Shown here: piece by piece, positions 1-10,089 of the stretch | Numbering within the stretch: the first letter of the stretch is position 1 | Layout of the letters: the number at the start of each line of letters is the position of its first letter | DNA from: Mesorhizobium sp. WSM3626 | GTDB lineage: Bacteria > Pseudomonadota > Alphaproteobacteria > Rhizobiales > Rhizobiaceae | NCBI RefSeq assembly: GCF_000513935.1 | Contig: NZ_AZUY01000006.1 | Span: 62,001 to 126,000, forward strand | Direction: 5' to 3' | Length of the DNA stretch: 64,000 bases | Notes under the pieces: generated by a model | The model's input: the letters and a program-made list of their open reading frames with translations, nothing else | Told to the model about the DNA's origin: nothing | The model's database searches: none | Made by a program: the position numbers and the translations under genes

Positions 1-917
1 CACTCGGCATGCGGCCGGACCGCTCGGTCATCGTCGCCGAGGGCGACAGCTTTCCGACCGATCTCTACATGGCCGAAGGCGTGGCCTCGACGCGACCCGG
101 CACCGTGCTGCGGCTCGAGGGCGTCGACGCGCCGACTATTGAGGAACTGATCGACGAGCGTGTCGCGGTCATCCTGGTCAACCATGTCAATTACAAATCC
201 GGCCAGCTGCGCGACATGGCGGCACTGACATGCAAGGCCCACCAGGTCGGTGCGCTCATCGTCTGGGATCTCTGCCATACGGCCGGCGCCTTGCCGGTCG
301 AGCTCGACAGCGCCAATGCCGATTTCGCCATCGGCTGCACGTACAAATATCTCAATGGTGGTCCGGGCGCGCCAGCCTTCATCTACGCCGCCGAGCGGCA
401 TCACGACAAAGTCCGGCAGCCGCTCAGCGGTTGGTGGGGCCATGCGCGGCCCTTTGCCTTCGAACAGGGTTACGCGGTCGGCAGCGGCATCCGCCGGTTC
501 CTGTGCGGCACGCAACCTGTCTTGTCGACGCGGGCGCTGAAGGGGGCACTGGACCTTTGGGACGATGTCGACATGGCGGTGGTGCGTAAGAAGAGCATCG
601 CGCTCACCGATCTGTTCATCCAACTCGTCGAGACCAGATGCGGCGCCTACGGCCTGGAGCTGGAAAGCCCGCGCGACGGCAAGCAGCGCGGCAGCCAGGT
701 TTCGTTCCTCCACCCGCAGGGCTATCAGGTGATGCGGGCCCTGATCGAGCGCGGCGTGATCGGCGATTTCCGTGCGCCGTCGACGATCCGCTTCGGCTTC
801 ACGCCGCTCTATGTCGGTTACACCGATGTATGGCAGGCGGTCGACGTACTGGAAGATATCCTGCGCACCGGCGCCTGGAAGGACGCGCGCTTCGCGGTCA
901 AGACGGCGGTGACCTGA
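1..917 (+). CDS. kynU: Kynureninase, 5' end outside the window
   Basis: This PLP enzyme hydrolyses L-kynurenine to anthranilate and alanine in the cytosol. The frame is open at the left edge (phase set by codons starting at base 3), and about 100 residues of a usual ~410-residue kynureninase are missing. Counting from the ATG at base 9, WDLCHTAGA (about residues 87-95) supplies the PLP-contacting Asp and His, and TYKYLNGGPG (about 111-120) holds the Schiff-base lysine, K113. It converges with kynA with only 21 bases between stops. With kynA and kynB close by it belongs to a tryptophan-degradation cluster. The identification is firm; substrate preference for kynurenine over 3-hydroxykynurenine cannot be read from the sequence. 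Confidence 0.94.
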   Translation, partial: LGMRPDRSVIVAEGDSFPTDLYMAEGVASTRPGTVLRLEGVDAPTIEELIDERVAVILVNHVNYKSGQLRDMAALTCKAHQVGALIVWDLCHTAGALPVELDSANADFAIGCTYKYLNGGPGAPAFIYAAERHHDKVRQPLSGWWGHARPFAFEQGYAVGSGIRRFLCGTQPVLSTRALKGALDLWDDVDMAVVRKKSIALTDLFIQLVETRCGAYGLELESPRDGKQRGSQVSFLHPQGYQVMRALIERGVIGDFRAPSTIRFGFTPLYVGYTDVWQAVDVLEDILRTGAWKDARFAVKTAVT

Positions 918-938
918 AAAGCCGTCAAAACAGAGAGC

Positions 939-1775
939 TCAGAGCCGGGTACGGACGTTCCAGAGTTCGGGAAACAGGACGACCTCGAGCATCTTCTTGA
1001 GATAGGAGGCGCCCGATGTGCCGCCGGTGCCACGCTTCAGGCCGATGATGCGTTCCACCGTGGTGACGTGGTTGAAGCGCCAGCGGCGGAAGTAGTCCTC
1101 AAAGTCGACCAGCTTCTCGGCCAATTCGTAGAACATCCAGTAGCGCTGCGGATCGCGGTACACCGTCTGCCAGGCGACCAGGACTTCTTCGTTTTCCGTC
1201 CGCGTCTCGCGCCATTCCGTGCGCTTTGCATCCGCCCCAATGTCGAAGCCGTTGCGCGCCAGAAGCAGCAGCGCTTCATCGTAGAGCGACGGCTCGGCCA
1301 GAATCGCCTCCAGCTTGGCGTTGAGGTCCGGCCGGTGCTTGTGCGGCCCGAGCATGGCGAGGTTACGGTTGCCGGCCATGAACTCGATGGCGCGATACTG
1401 CCAGGATTGGAAACCCGAGGACTGGCCGAGCGAGTCGCGGAACTCGGTGTATTCGCTGGGCGTCATCGTGCGCAGCACGTCCCAGGCATTGTTCAACTGC
1501 TCGAAAATACGGGCGACGCGCGACAGCATCTTGAAGCTCGGCTCGAGCCGATCGGCACGGATCGAACGGATCGCTGCACCGATCTCATGCAAGGCGAGCT
1601 TCATCCATAATTCCGATGTCTGGTGCTGGATGATGAACAGCATTTCGTCATGCGCCGATGACAGCGGCGCCTGCGCGTCGAGCACTTTCTGCAGTTGCAG
1701 ATAGTCGCCGTAGGACATGCGTTCCTTGAACGACATCTCAGCGCCTTCGGACGCCGGATCGTAGGGCTCGCTCAA
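939..1775 (-). CDS. kynA: Tryptophan 2,3-dioxygenase
   Basis: This haem enzyme opens the indole ring of L-tryptophan with O2 to give N-formylkynurenine, the first step of the kynurenine route. The 278 residues match the normal length. Family motifs are [13 protein letters not shown] near residue 20, [14 protein letters not shown] near 47-60, [16 protein letters not shown] near 112-127, and a C-terminal block [20 protein letters not shown] with the haem-region His and the substrate-carboxylate Thr. The gene overlaps the upstream CoA ligase by 4 bases (ATGA), so the two are probably co-transcribed and translationally coupled. Confidence 0.96.
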   Translation of the reverse strand: MSEPYDPASEGAEMSFKERMSYGDYLQLQKVLDAQAPLSSAHDEMLFIIQHQTSELWMKLALHEIGAAIRSIRADRLEPSFKMLSRVARIFEQLNNAWDVLRTMTPSEYTEFRDSLGQSSGFQSWQYRAIEFMAGNRNLAMLGPHKHRPDLNAKLEAILAEPSLYDEALLLLARNGFDIGADAKRTEWRETRTENEEVLVAWQTVYRDPQRYWMFYELAEKLVDFEDYFRRWRFNHVTTVERIIGLKRGTGGTSGASYLKKMLEVVLFPELWNVRTRL

Positions 1776-3397
1776 TTGATTTTCTCCGTGCGCAGCCGGA
1801 AGCGCTGGATCTTGCCGGTCTGGGTCTTGGGCAGGGCGGCGATGAATTTTACCGATCGCGGGTATTTATAGGGCGCGATGGTTGCCTTGACGTGGTCCTG
1901 CAGGCGCTTGACGGTCATCGCGTCTGGCGAGACACCCTGCACCAGAACGACATGCGCCTCGACGATCTGGCCGCGCTCGCCATCGTCGGCGCCGATGACC
2001 GCGCATTCGGCGACATCGGGATGCGACAACAGCGCCGCCTCGACCTCGGGTCCGGCGATATTGTAGCCCGCGCTGACGATCATGTCGTCGGAACGCGCGG
2101 CGAAGTGGAAGAAGCCGTCCTCATCCTGCGTGAAGGTATCGCCGGTGAGGTTCCAGCCGTCGCGCACATAGTCCTTCTGCCTGTCATCGGCCATGTAGCG
2201 GCAGCCGGTTGGCCCGCGCACCGCCAGCCGTCCGGTCTCGCCACGCGGCACCTCGTGCATGTCGCCGTCGACGATGCGGGCCTCATAGCCGCCGACCGGC
2301 TTGCCGGTCGAAGCCGGCTTCCTGTCGTCAAAGCGGTTGGAGATGAAGATGTGCAGCATTTCGGTGGCGCCGATGCCGTCGAGGATCGGCTTGCCGGTCT
2401 TTCGCGTCCACTCTTCGAAGACCGGCGCCGGCAAGGTCTCGCCGGCCGAAACGGCAACACGCAGCGATGACAGATCGGCGCCTTCATCCATGGCCTTCAG
2501 CATGGCCCGGTAGGCGGTCGGCGCGGTGAAGGAAATGGTCGCTTTGTAGGTCTCGATGATGTGGACCATGTTGGGCGGCGTCGCCTGTTCCAGCAGTGTC
2601 GCCGCCGCACCGAAGCGCAGGGGGAATATGGCGAGCCCGCCAAGGCCAAAGGTGAAGGCGAGCGGCGGCGAGCCGACGAAGATGTCGTCCGGCGTCACCT
2701 GCAGGACTTCACGCGCGTAGGCATCGGCGATGATCAGGAGATCGCGGTGGAAATGCATCGTCGCCTTCGGCACGCCTGTCGTGCCCGAGGTGAAGCCGAG
2801 CAGGGCGACGTCATCGCGGCCGGTGCTGACGGCGGTGAAGGTGACCGGCTTGTCGAGGGCGGCGCGGTCGAGCTCGGCGTCATGGTTGGCGGTGCCGTCG
2901 AAGCCGATCACCTGCTTCAGGAACGCACTGTCCTTGGCGCAGGCGGTCATCTCGTCCATCAGCCTGGTGTCGCAGAGCGCGGTCGTTATTTCCGCCTTGT
3001 CGACGATCTTGGTGAGTTCACCGGCGCGCAGCATCGGCATGGTGTTTACGACGACGGCGCCGACCTTGGTGGCGGCCAGCCAGCAGGCGACCATTGCCGG
3101 GTTATTGGCGGAGCGTATCAGCACCCGGTTGCCCGGCTTGACGCCATAATTCTCGACCAGCGCATGGGCGAGCCGGTTCGTCCAGTCGGACAGTTCCTTG
3201 TAGGTGCGGCGACGGCCGTTGCCGATCAGCGCGGTGTGGTCGCCAAGGCCTTTCTCGACCAGCCTGTCGGTCAATTCGACCCCGGCGTTGAGGTGTTCCG
3301 GATAGTCGAAACCGTCGAGCAGGAAGTCGGGCCATTGGTCGGGCGGCGGCAAATGATCGCGCGTGAACGTGTCGGTATGCGCTGAAGGCCCAAGCAT
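1772..3397 (-). CDS. 2-aminobenzoate (anthranilate)-CoA ligase-like enzyme
   Basis: This is an ANL-superfamily acyl-CoA synthetase of about 541 residues that makes an acyl-AMP and then the CoA thioester. The phosphate loop [15 protein letters not shown] lies near residues 201-215, the [10 protein letters not shown] block near 415, and the catalytic Lys in [14 protein letters not shown] near the C-terminus. The ATG at 3397 is preferred because the next in-frame start upstream is a GTG adding 19 residues unlike the family. Position directly upstream of kynA, 4-base overlap, and the kynU/kynB neighbours make anthranilate the most likely substrate; benzoate-CoA ligase is the closest alternative. 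No 2-aminobenzoyl-CoA monooxygenase gene is present here. Confidence 0.82.
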   Translation of the reverse strand: MLGPSAHTDTFTRDHLPPPDQWPDFLLDGFDYPEHLNAGVELTDRLVEKGLGDHTALIGNGRRRTYKELSDWTNRLAHALVENYGVKPGNRVLIRSANNPAMVACWLAATKVGAVVVNTMPMLRAGELTKIVDKAEITTALCDTRLMDEMTACAKDSAFLKQVIGFDGTANHDAELDRAALDKPVTFTAVSTGRDDVALLGFTSGTTGVPKATMHFHRDLLIIADAYAREVLQVTPDDIFVGSPPLAFTFGLGGLAIFPLRFGAAATLLEQATPPNMVHIIETYKATISFTAPTAYRAMLKAMDEGADLSSLRVAVSAGETLPAPVFEEWTRKTGKPILDGIGATEMLHIFISNRFDDRKPASTGKPVGGYEARIVDGDMHEVPRGETGRLAVRGPTGCRYMADDRQKDYVRDGWNLTGDTFTQDEDGFFHFAARSDDMIVSAGYNIAGPEVEAALLSHPDVAECAVIGADDGERGQIVEAHVVLVQGVSPDAMTVKRLQDHVKATIAPYKYPRSVKFIAALPKTQTGKIQRFRLRTEKIN

Positions 3398-3563
3398 CTT
3401 GCGGCTGCCCCTGTCTGCCTCACGTCCATGGTGGAACAGAGCGCAGGATCGCACCAGTCGAAATTTGTTTCAAGCCTAAAATGTTTTTCGCTCGAGCATT
3501 GACGCATGACATGGCGGCGGCCATTGCTAGTGTCGAAACGATGCCGCTTCGGGGAGGGTGCCG

Positions 3564-4394
3564 ATGCTCGACCATCGCATTGCCGACTGGGACAATGCCT
3601 ACGCCAACGGCGCCAATATCGCCGGCAGCGACCGTTGGCCGGCCGCCTGGGCGGAACCCGCGCAAGCATTCCGAGACGCGATGTCGGCGCAGGGCCGGGC
3701 ACGGCTCGACATCGCCTATGGCGACGGGCCGCGCAATCGGTTCGACCTTTTCCTTCCCGATGTCGCGCCCAGGGGACTCGTGGTGTTCATCCATGGCGGC
3801 TATTGGATGGAGACCGACAAGAGCTTGTGGTCGCACCTCGCCGGTGGCGGGGTCGGCACCGGCTTTGCCGTGGCGATGCCGTCCTATACGCAATGCCCCG
3901 ATATACGCATCGCCGGCATTGTCAGCGAAATCGGGGCGGCGATCGGCAAGGCGGCGGCCATGGTCGGGGGACCACTGATGCTGACCGGACATTCGGCCGG
4001 CGGCCATCTCGCCAGCCGCATGGTGACGACATCGACGCCTTTGGCGGCCGATGTCTCGCGGCGCATACGCCATGTCGTTTCGATTTCAGGCTTGCATGAT
4101 TTGCGTCCGCTGATGCGCACGGACATGAACACGGTGCTGAAAATCGACGAGCATGAGGCGCTGACGGAAAGCCCGGCACTGCTGCGGCCCGTGGATGGTG
4201 TCCGCATCACCTGCTGGGCTGGCGGCGGGGAGCGTTCCGAGTTCCTGCGCCAGAATGCATTGCTGGCCAATATCTGGACCGGGCTTGGCGCCATCACCAG
4301 TGCCGTGGTCGAGCCCGATCGGCATCATTACGACGTCGTCGATGGCCTTGCCGATCCGGCCCATGCGTTGACGCGAACCTTGATCTCGGAATAG
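3564..4394 (+). CDS. kynB: Kynurenine formamidase-like alpha/beta hydrolase
   Basis: This protein likely hydrolyses N-formylkynurenine to kynurenine and formate. It is an alpha/beta hydrolase of 276 residues with the oxyanion-hole motif HGGYW (77-81), the nucleophile elbow GHSAGG (Ser144) and a late His in EPDRHHYDVVDGL, the pattern seen in the hydrolase type of arylformamidase rather than the metal-dependent cyclase type. The ATG at 3564 is chosen for its well placed ribosome site GGGGAGGG at 3551-3558. It is divergent from the CoA ligase across 166 bases that must hold both promoters. Symbol kynB is by function and context; another small esterase is possible. Confidence 0.8.
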   Translation: MLDHRIADWDNAYANGANIAGSDRWPAAWAEPAQAFRDAMSAQGRARLDIAYGDGPRNRFDLFLPDVAPRGLVVFIHGGYWMETDKSLWSHLAGGGVGTGFAVAMPSYTQCPDIRIAGIVSEIGAAIGKAAAMVGGPLMLTGHSAGGHLASRMVTTSTPLAADVSRRIRHVVSISGLHDLRPLMRTDMNTVLKIDEHEALTESPALLRPVDGVRITCWAGGGERSEFLRQNALLANIWTGLGAITSAVVEPDRHHYDVVDGLADPAHALTRTLISE

Positions 4395-4440
4395 CCGAGA
4401 TCATTTTTGTCTTGTTATCAGCTTATTACAGGAAAATGCT

Positions 4441-5646
4441 TCAGCGCAACATCAGAACGCTGCAAACGTCTCCGGCAGCGGATGCAGGGGCAAAAGGCGC
4501 GCGCACGACCAGCCCGTTGGCGTCGGCAAGCATCCTCAGCATCGAGGAATCCTGGATGCCGAACGGCGTTGCCATCAGTTCGCCGTGGTCTTCCCTGACC
4601 ATCGCCCGCACATAATCCTGGCGCAGATCATTGGCGGGCATTGCGGTGCCCAGCCGCGCCTGACGGATGTCCTGACGGTAGGCGCGACCGCCCAGCCTTG
4701 CCAGAAGCGGCTTCAGGAACAATTGCGAGCAGACCAGGCTTGCCACCGGGTTGCCGGGCAGGCCGATGCATCTGATATCGCCGAGGCGTCCGAACATCAG
4801 CGGCTTGCCGGGACGCATGGCGATCTTCCAGAAGCCGAGCGTCATGCCTTCGCCGGTCAGCACGTCATGGATCAGGTCGTGGTCGCCGACCGAGGCGCCG
4901 CCCAGCGTAACGATGACATCGGCGCTCGCCGCGACAGCTTTCCTGACCATGCCGGCTATGGCGTCCTTGCAGTCGGCGGCGATCCCGAGATCGAGCGCGC
5001 GGGCACCGACCGACTGTGCTGCCGCGGCGACGCCATAGGCGTTGGACGAAATAATATGGTCAGGCCCGAGTTCGCTTCCGGGCGGCAACAGCTCGTCACC
5101 GGTGGCGATGATGGCGACCAGCGGCCGTTTCACCACGCTCACTCGGGGATGATTGGCCGATGCCGCCAGCGACAGTGCCGCCGGGTCGAGCACGCGCCCC
5201 CTTTCCAGCAGCACGTCGCCCTTGGAAAAATCGAGGCCGATGCGGCGGATGTTACGCCACTCCGCGGTGGGCTCGATCACCTCGATATTGCCACCGCCGA
5301 TATCCCGGACATTTTCCTGGATGACGATGGTGTCGGCGCCGTCAGGCAGCGGTGCGCCGGTGAAGATGCGCACGGCCTGTGCCTGGCCGACCGTACCGTC
5401 AAAGCCACGCCCGGCCGGCGCCATGCCGATCACCGCGAGTTTCGACGGCACCGACGCCACGTCGGCGGCACGCACTGCATAACCGTCCATGGCCGAAGCG
5501 TTGAAAGGCGGCTGGGTGCGAAGCGCCACGACGGATTCCGCCAGCACACGATCGGCAGCCTCGATGAGAGGAACGCTTTCGCCCTCCAGCGGCACGGCGC
5601 CATCAAGCAGGCGTTCGAGCGCCTCGACGACTGGAACCAGCGCCAT
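4441..5646 (-). CDS. moeA: Molybdopterin molybdenumtransferase MoeA
   Basis: MoeA inserts molybdate into adenylylated molybdopterin to form active Mo cofactor. The 401 residues are the normal size. Visible family blocks are PPFNASAMDGYAVRA near residue 45, RIFTGAPLPDGADTIVIQE near 92, the MoCF-binding core IIATGDELLPPG near 180 and LGGASVGDHDLI near 243, and the conserved MRPGKPLMFG with GLPGNPVAS near 275-300. Its ATG overlaps the moaC stop by one base (ATGA), so the pair is coupled. It is the last gene of the leftward operon. Confidence 0.96.
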   Translation of the reverse strand: MALVPVVEALERLLDGAVPLEGESVPLIEAADRVLAESVVALRTQPPFNASAMDGYAVRAADVASVPSKLAVIGMAPAGRGFDGTVGQAQAVRIFTGAPLPDGADTIVIQENVRDIGGGNIEVIEPTAEWRNIRRIGLDFSKGDVLLERGRVLDPAALSLAASANHPRVSVVKRPLVAIIATGDELLPPGSELGPDHIISSNAYGVAAAAQSVGARALDLGIAADCKDAIAGMVRKAVAASADVIVTLGGASVGDHDLIHDVLTGEGMTLGFWKIAMRPGKPLMFGRLGDIRCIGLPGNPVASLVCSQLFLKPLLARLGGRAYRQDIRQARLGTAMPANDLRQDYVRAMVREDHGELMATPFGIQDSSMLRMLADANGLVVRAPFAPASAAGDVCSVLMLR

Positions 5647-6128
5647 CAGGCACCTGCCTTGTAGTCGCCAGACTTGCCGCCGGTTTTTTCGACCAGCCGG
5701 ATACCTGAGATGACCATGGCGCGGTCCACCGCCTTTGCCATGTCATAGATGGTCAGGCAGGCCACGGACGCGGCGGTCAGCGCCTCCATTTCGACCCCGG
5801 TCTTGCCGGTGACGCGCGCCAGGGCAGTGACCTTCAGGCCTGGCAGCGCATGGTCAGGCTCAATGTCGACGGAAACCTTGGTCAGCAGCAGGGGATGGCA
5901 GAGCGGGATCAATTCATGCGTCTTCTTCGCCGCCATGATGCCGGCGATGCGCGCGGTGCCGAGCACATCGCCTTTCTTGGCATTGCCGGTAAGGATGGTC
6001 TTCAACGTCTCTGGATGCATCGAGACGAAACCCTCGGCAATCGCGGTGCGCGTCGTCTCGTCCTTGTCGCCGACATCGACCATGTTGGCCTCGCCCTGCG
6101 CGCCAAGGTGCGTGAGGTTGGCAGCCAT
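5646..6128 (-). CDS. moaC: Cyclic pyranopterin monophosphate synthase MoaC
   Basis: MoaC acts after MoaA and closes the pyranopterin ring of cPMP in Mo-cofactor synthesis. The 160-residue protein starts at the ATG 6128 ([20 protein letters not shown]); the longer frame would use a TTG. The hallmark LIPLCHPL near residues 73-80 and [17 protein letters not shown] near 112-128 are both present. The usual catalytic Lys and Asp lie in the C-terminal half. The start follows a mosaic palindromic repeat that fills the gap to trpC. It is coupled to moeA by an ATGA overlap. moaA lies 31 kb away at 36.7 kb. Confidence 0.96.
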   Translation of the reverse strand: MAANLTHLGAQGEANMVDVGDKDETTRTAIAEGFVSMHPETLKTILTGNAKKGDVLGTARIAGIMAAKKTHELIPLCHPLLLTKVSVDIEPDHALPGLKVTALARVTGKTGVEMEALTAASVACLTIYDMAKAVDRAMVISGIRLVEKTGGKSGDYKAGA

Positions 6129-6140
6129 CGTCAAATCGCC

Positions 6141-6234
6141 CTAGAGCGACGTGCGTCCATTCGGACGCACAAAGTGCGCTCTATCACTTTGACTCTATGC
6201 ATCGTGCTCTCCGAAAATCGATTCCGATTTTCGG
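6141..6234. repeat. Mosaic palindromic intergenic repeat (RIME-like)
   Basis: Several nested inverted repeats are visible. An outer pair TAGAGCG/CGCTCTA lies at 6142-6148 and 6177-6183. Inside it GTGCGTCC/GGACGCAC lies at 6151-6158 and 6163-6170 with loop ATTC. A third pair CCGAAAATCG/CGATTTTCGG lies at 6211-6220 and 6225-6234, again with loop ATTC. The composition matches mosaic repeats common between genes of Mesorhizobium and Sinorhizobium. The right half lies inside the trpC reading frame. Confidence 0.75.
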
Positions 6235-7043
6235 GCCGACCCATCGGACGCCTTGCCCGTGAGCAGCGAGCGTGTTGCAGCGGTCACATCCCGTTGGCGC
6301 ATCAAGCTCTCGCCCACCAGGAAGGCGTCGATCTCCATCCTTTGCAGTCTAAGACAATCGTCATGCGAGAAGATGCCGCTTTCGCTGACCAGCAAATGAC
6401 CACCCGGCACCATCGCCCGCAGCCGCTCCGACGTATCGAGGCTGGTCTCGAATGTCCGCAGGTTGCGGTTGTTGATACCGATCAATTGCGATGACAGTTT
6501 CAGCGCGCGCTCCGTCTCGGCTTCGTCGTGCACCTCGATCAGGGCATCCATGCCTAGCTCGAACGCGGTCGATTCGAGTTCGCTTGCCATGGCGTCATCG
6601 ACGCTGGCCATGATGATCAAAATGGCGTCCGCGCCCCAGGCCCGCGCCTCGTAGACCTGGTAGGGGTCGAATAGGAAATCCTTGCGCAGGGCGGGCAGCG
6701 TCACGGCGGCTCGCGCCTTGGTCAGAAACTCCGGTGCGCCCTGAAAGGAGGGCGCATCGGTCAGCACGGAAAGGCAGGCCGCGCCGCCTTTTTCATAAGC
6801 CCTGGCCAGACTCGGCGGATCGAAATCGGCCCGGATCAATCCTTTGGACGGACTTGCCTTTTTGATCTCGGCGATCAGTGCAAAGCCGCCCGATCTGCGC
6901 TTCGCTTCGAGCGCGGCGAGGAACCCGCGCGGTGCGTCGGCGTCCTTTGCGCGCGCCTTGATCTCGGCCAGCGGCAGGCGTGCCTTGGCGGCGGCTATCT
7001 CGTCGCGCTTGTAGGCTTCGATCTTGCGCAAAATGTCAGACAC
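6195..7043 (-). CDS. trpC: Indole-3-glycerol phosphate synthase
   Basis: TrpC closes the indole ring by decarboxylating and cyclising CdRP in tryptophan synthesis. It is a 282-residue TIM barrel. Family motifs are [12 protein letters not shown] near residue 58, [17 protein letters not shown] near 84, [20 protein letters not shown] near 115-134, [15 protein letters not shown] near 188 and LVSESGI near 218. The start is a GTG at 7043, 3 bases after the trpD stop, indicating co-transcription. The last ~13 residues ([13 protein letters not shown]) are encoded by a palindromic repeat and are not part of the conserved fold. Confidence 0.95.
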   Translation of the reverse strand: MSDILRKIEAYKRDEIAAAKARLPLAEIKARAKDADAPRGFLAALEAKRRSGGFALIAEIKKASPSKGLIRADFDPPSLARAYEKGGAACLSVLTDAPSFQGAPEFLTKARAAVTLPALRKDFLFDPYQVYEARAWGADAILIIMASVDDAMASELESTAFELGMDALIEVHDEAETERALKLSSQLIGINNRNLRTFETSLDTSERLRAMVPGGHLLVSESGIFSHDDCLRLQRMEIDAFLVGESLMRQRDVTAATRSLLTGKASDGSARKSESIFGEHDA

Positions 7044-7046
7044 GGT

Positions 7047-8057
7047 TCACCCGTTCGAAATTTCGACCAGCCGGTCGAGCACCTGCAGCGCCCGGCCGCT
7101 GTCGATCGCCTGCGCGGCGATGGCGATGCCGTCGCCGAGTGTCGTCGCCTTGCCCGCGATCACCAGTCCGGCGCCGGCATTCATCAACACCGTGTCGCGG
7201 TAGGCGCCGGCGGCGCCGCCCAGCATGTCGCGCAAGGCCTTGGCATTATAGGCGGCATCACCGCCGCGCAGCTCACCCTTGGTATGGCGCTTCAGTCCAA
7301 CCTCTTCCGGGGTCAGCGTAAAGCTGCGGATTTCGCCGCCAACCAGTTCGGCGACCTGCGTCTCGCCTGTGGTGGTGATCTCGTCATAGCCATCGCCATG
7401 GGCGACCCAGGCATGCTCGGTGCCGAGCGCCTTCAGCGTTTCGGCCACCGGCATGATCCATTCCGGCATGAACACGCCGACCATCTGCCGCTTGACGCTG
7501 GCCGGGTTGGAAAGCGGGCCCAGCAGGTTGAAGATGGTGCGCGTGCCAAGCTCGCCCCGAACCGGACCGACATGCTTCATCGCCGGATGGTGCGCCGGCG
7601 CGAACATGAAGCCGACGCCGGCTTCATGGATGCATTTGCCGATAATCTCCGGCGCAATGTCGATCTTGACGCCGAGGGCAATCAGCACGTCGGCCGCGCC
7701 GGTCAGCGACGACAGGCCGCGATTGCCGTGCTTGGCGACAGGCACGCCGCTGCCGGCAATGACAAAGGCGGAGGCCGTCGAGATGTTGACCGAGTGCGAA
7801 TTGTCGCCGCCGGTGCCGACAATGTCGATGGCGCCGTCAGGGGCATCGACGCGAAGCATCTTGGCGCGCATCGTGGCGACAGCGCCCGAAATCTCGTTCA
7901 CCGTCTCGCCGCGCACGCGCAGCGCCATCAGAAAGCCGCCGATCTGCCCTGGGGTCGCATCGCCCGACATGATGATGTCGAAGGCCTCGCAGGCCTCCTC
8001 GAAGGACAGGGCAGTGCCGGTCGCGACCTTGGCGATATGGGTTTTCAGCGCGCTCAT
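7047..8057 (-). CDS. trpD: Anthranilate phosphoribosyltransferase
   Basis: TrpD joins anthranilate to PRPP, the second committed step of tryptophan synthesis. The 336-residue length is normal. The glycine-rich PRPP loop [17 protein letters not shown] lies near residues 78-94, [19 protein letters not shown] near 105-123, and the anthranilate-binding segment [20 protein letters not shown] near 152-171. The start overlaps the ppiD stop by 4 bases (ATGA) and its stop is 3 bases before trpC, so ppiD-trpD-trpC form one unit. Its substrate anthranilate is also the product of kynU 7 kb away. Confidence 0.97.
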   Translation of the reverse strand: MSALKTHIAKVATGTALSFEEACEAFDIIMSGDATPGQIGGFLMALRVRGETVNEISGAVATMRAKMLRVDAPDGAIDIVGTGGDNSHSVNISTASAFVIAGSGVPVAKHGNRGLSSLTGAADVLIALGVKIDIAPEIIGKCIHEAGVGFMFAPAHHPAMKHVGPVRGELGTRTIFNLLGPLSNPASVKRQMVGVFMPEWIMPVAETLKALGTEHAWVAHGDGYDEITTTGETQVAELVGGEIRSFTLTPEEVGLKRHTKGELRGGDAAYNAKALRDMLGGAAGAYRDTVLMNAGAGLVIAGKATTLGDGIAIAAQAIDSGRALQVLDRLVEISNG

Positions 8058-9946
8058 CTTGTCGAGGCTTGAGCAACGGCGGCCTGGTCGATGCGGACAT
8101 CGTACTGCGTCTGCAACTGCGCCACCAATTGGTCGAGCAGGTCGTCGGACATGCCGGAGGTGAATGATTTCTGCGCGTCGTCCGGCACCGAGCTGGCGTC
8201 GGCGCCGGCCGGTTCGAACACTTCGGCGACCTTGAACAGGATCTGGCCGTCGCCGGTGGGCGAGGGGATCAAGCCGGTGCCGCCTTCGCCGACCCCGAAC
8301 ATCACGGCGGCGCCCTCCTTGCCGAAATCGGCGTCATCGGCTTCGCGCTTCAAGCCGCGCTTGGTCTGCTTTTCCAGCTTGAGGTCACCGGCGATGACGT
8401 CGAGCGTGGCGCCGGCCTTGAGGCGCTTCTCGAGTTCGCCCGCCTTGGCGGCGAGCCGCTTGGTGATCTCGGCCGCCGTCCAGTCGGCGACAACTTTCTG
8501 GCGCACCTCGTCAAGAGTGCGGTCGCGGGCCGGTGTGATCGAACCGACCTCATAGAAGACGAAGCCGTTGTCCGCGGTGGTCAGCGCCTCGTTTTCGGTG
8601 TTGGGTTCCGCATCAAAGACGGCCTTGATCAGAGACGGTGATTCCGGCAGGTCCTTGACGATGGAGCCATCGGGCCTCAGGCCATTGCGATCGATGGCGT
8701 CGACGGTGATGTCCTTAAGCTTCAATTTGGCGGCCGCGTCGGCCAGAGAACTGCCCGATGCACGGGTGTCCTCATAATTGTCGTGTACATCCAAAAGGAT
8801 GCGGCTTGCCTCGCCCAGCGCCAGGTCCTTGCGGATCTGGTCGGACACTTCGGCGAGCGGCTTTACCACCTCGGGCTTGATCTCGGTCACGCGCAACAGC
8901 ACTGGGCCGAAGGTGCCCTGAACGACCTGGCTGACTTCATTGACGTTGAGCGCGAAGGCGGCATCGGCAACCGCCTTGTCGGCGATCTTGTCCTTGGCGA
9001 GCGTGCCAAGCAGCGTGTCGGCCGGGGCCTTGCCTTCGGCGATCACCAGTTTGTCGAAGGTGGCGCCGGCCTTGAGCGAATCGAGCGCTGCCTTGGCCGC
9101 ATCCGGCGTCTTGAACACAAGCTGCTCGATGGTGCGCATTTCGGGCGTGGTGTAGCGTGCCTTGTTCTTGTTGTAGTCGTCACTGACCTGCTGGTCGGTG
9201 ACCGCGGTCGTGTCCATGATGTCCACCGGTTCCAGGCGGACATACGAGAATTTGCGGTATTCAGGTGCGGCGTAGGTTTTCTTGTTGGCCTCGAAATAGG
9301 CCTGGAGCACGCTGTCGCTCGGCGCTTCGATCGGCTCGACCAGCGTCTTTGGCAATGTCAAATAGTCGACGGTGCGGTCTTCACCGCGGTAGAGTGCGAC
9401 CGCCTTGAAGAACGTGTCCGGCGCCTTGAGGCCGTCCGAGACCGCTTCGACGATCTGCTGGCGCACCGCCACCTGGGCGCGGTTCTTCAGGTAATCCTCG
9501 GGCCGCATGCCGACCTCGTGCAGCATGTAGTCGAATGTCCTTCGGTCGAACTGACCACCAGGGCCCTTGAAAGCCGGATCTTCGCGGGTGAGTTCGGCCA
9601 GCCGGTCCTTGGAGAGGCCGAGGCCCAGCTTGCGTGCCTGTTCGTCGAGAACGGCACCGGAAACGAGTTGCGCCAGCACCTGGTTATCGATGCCGAGCGC
9701 CTTTGCCTGTTCATGAGTGAGGCGCTGACCGAACTGCTGCGACATGACGGCGAGCTGGCGGTCATATGCAAGGCGGTATTCGTTGATCGATACCTTGGTG
9801 CCGCCGGCCGTTATCACCGAATCGTGGCCCGCAAGGCCGCCCATCAGCCGTCCGGAGATGCCCCACGCGGCGAAACTGACCACCAGCAGCGAAAGCAATG
9901 TCTTCGCGACCCAGGTACCCGCCGCGCTTCTCAATATACCAAGCAT
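8054..9946 (-). CDS. ppiD: Membrane-anchored peptidylprolyl isomerase of the PpiD/SurA_N type
   Basis: This is a 630-residue periplasmic folding chaperone candidate tethered to the inner membrane. One hydrophobic segment near residues 15-33 ([17 protein letters not shown]) follows a short basic N-terminus, a SurA_N_3-like chaperone region with repeated short helices follows (about 40-240), and a parvulin-like module spans about 255-365 ([15 protein letters not shown] onwards). A long C-terminal region resembles PpiD homologues. Many alpha-proteobacterial PpiD parvulin domains lack activity, and this cannot be settled here. It is the first gene of the leftward operon and is divergent from tpiA. 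Confidence 0.88.
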   Translation of the reverse strand: MLGILRSAAGTWVAKTLLSLLVVSFAAWGISGRLMGGLAGHDSVITAGGTKVSINEYRLAYDRQLAVMSQQFGQRLTHEQAKALGIDNQVLAQLVSGAVLDEQARKLGLGLSKDRLAELTREDPAFKGPGGQFDRRTFDYMLHEVGMRPEDYLKNRAQVAVRQQIVEAVSDGLKAPDTFFKAVALYRGEDRTVDYLTLPKTLVEPIEAPSDSVLQAYFEANKKTYAAPEYRKFSYVRLEPVDIMDTTAVTDQQVSDDYNKNKARYTTPEMRTIEQLVFKTPDAAKAALDSLKAGATFDKLVIAEGKAPADTLLGTLAKDKIADKAVADAAFALNVNEVSQVVQGTFGPVLLRVTEIKPEVVKPLAEVSDQIRKDLALGEASRILLDVHDNYEDTRASGSSLADAAAKLKLKDITVDAIDRNGLRPDGSIVKDLPESPSLIKAVFDAEPNTENEALTTADNGFVFYEVGSITPARDRTLDEVRQKVVADWTAAEITKRLAAKAGELEKRLKAGATLDVIAGDLKLEKQTKRGLKREADDADFGKEGAAVMFGVGEGGTGLIPSPTGDGQILFKVAEVFEPAGADASSVPDDAQKSFTSGMSDDLLDQLVAQLQTQYDVRIDQAAVAQASTR

Positions 9947-10089
9947 GGTTACTTCCGATTTATGCGCATTTTCGCATGCGCCGAGTTTGAAACAAGCGCA
10001 ATAGCGCCCTTCCGGTTCACTGTCGATTGCTTTGTGGCCCGATTTTGGTAGTGAGGGCCAGAGCCTGATATCGCCCGGAGAAGCACACC

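Noticed and set aside
8783-10051. Long plus-strand open frame of 422 codons
   Set aside because: It lies antisense to the ppiD-like gene, lacks a ribosome site and has a composition typical of reverse-frame shadows in GC-rich genes.
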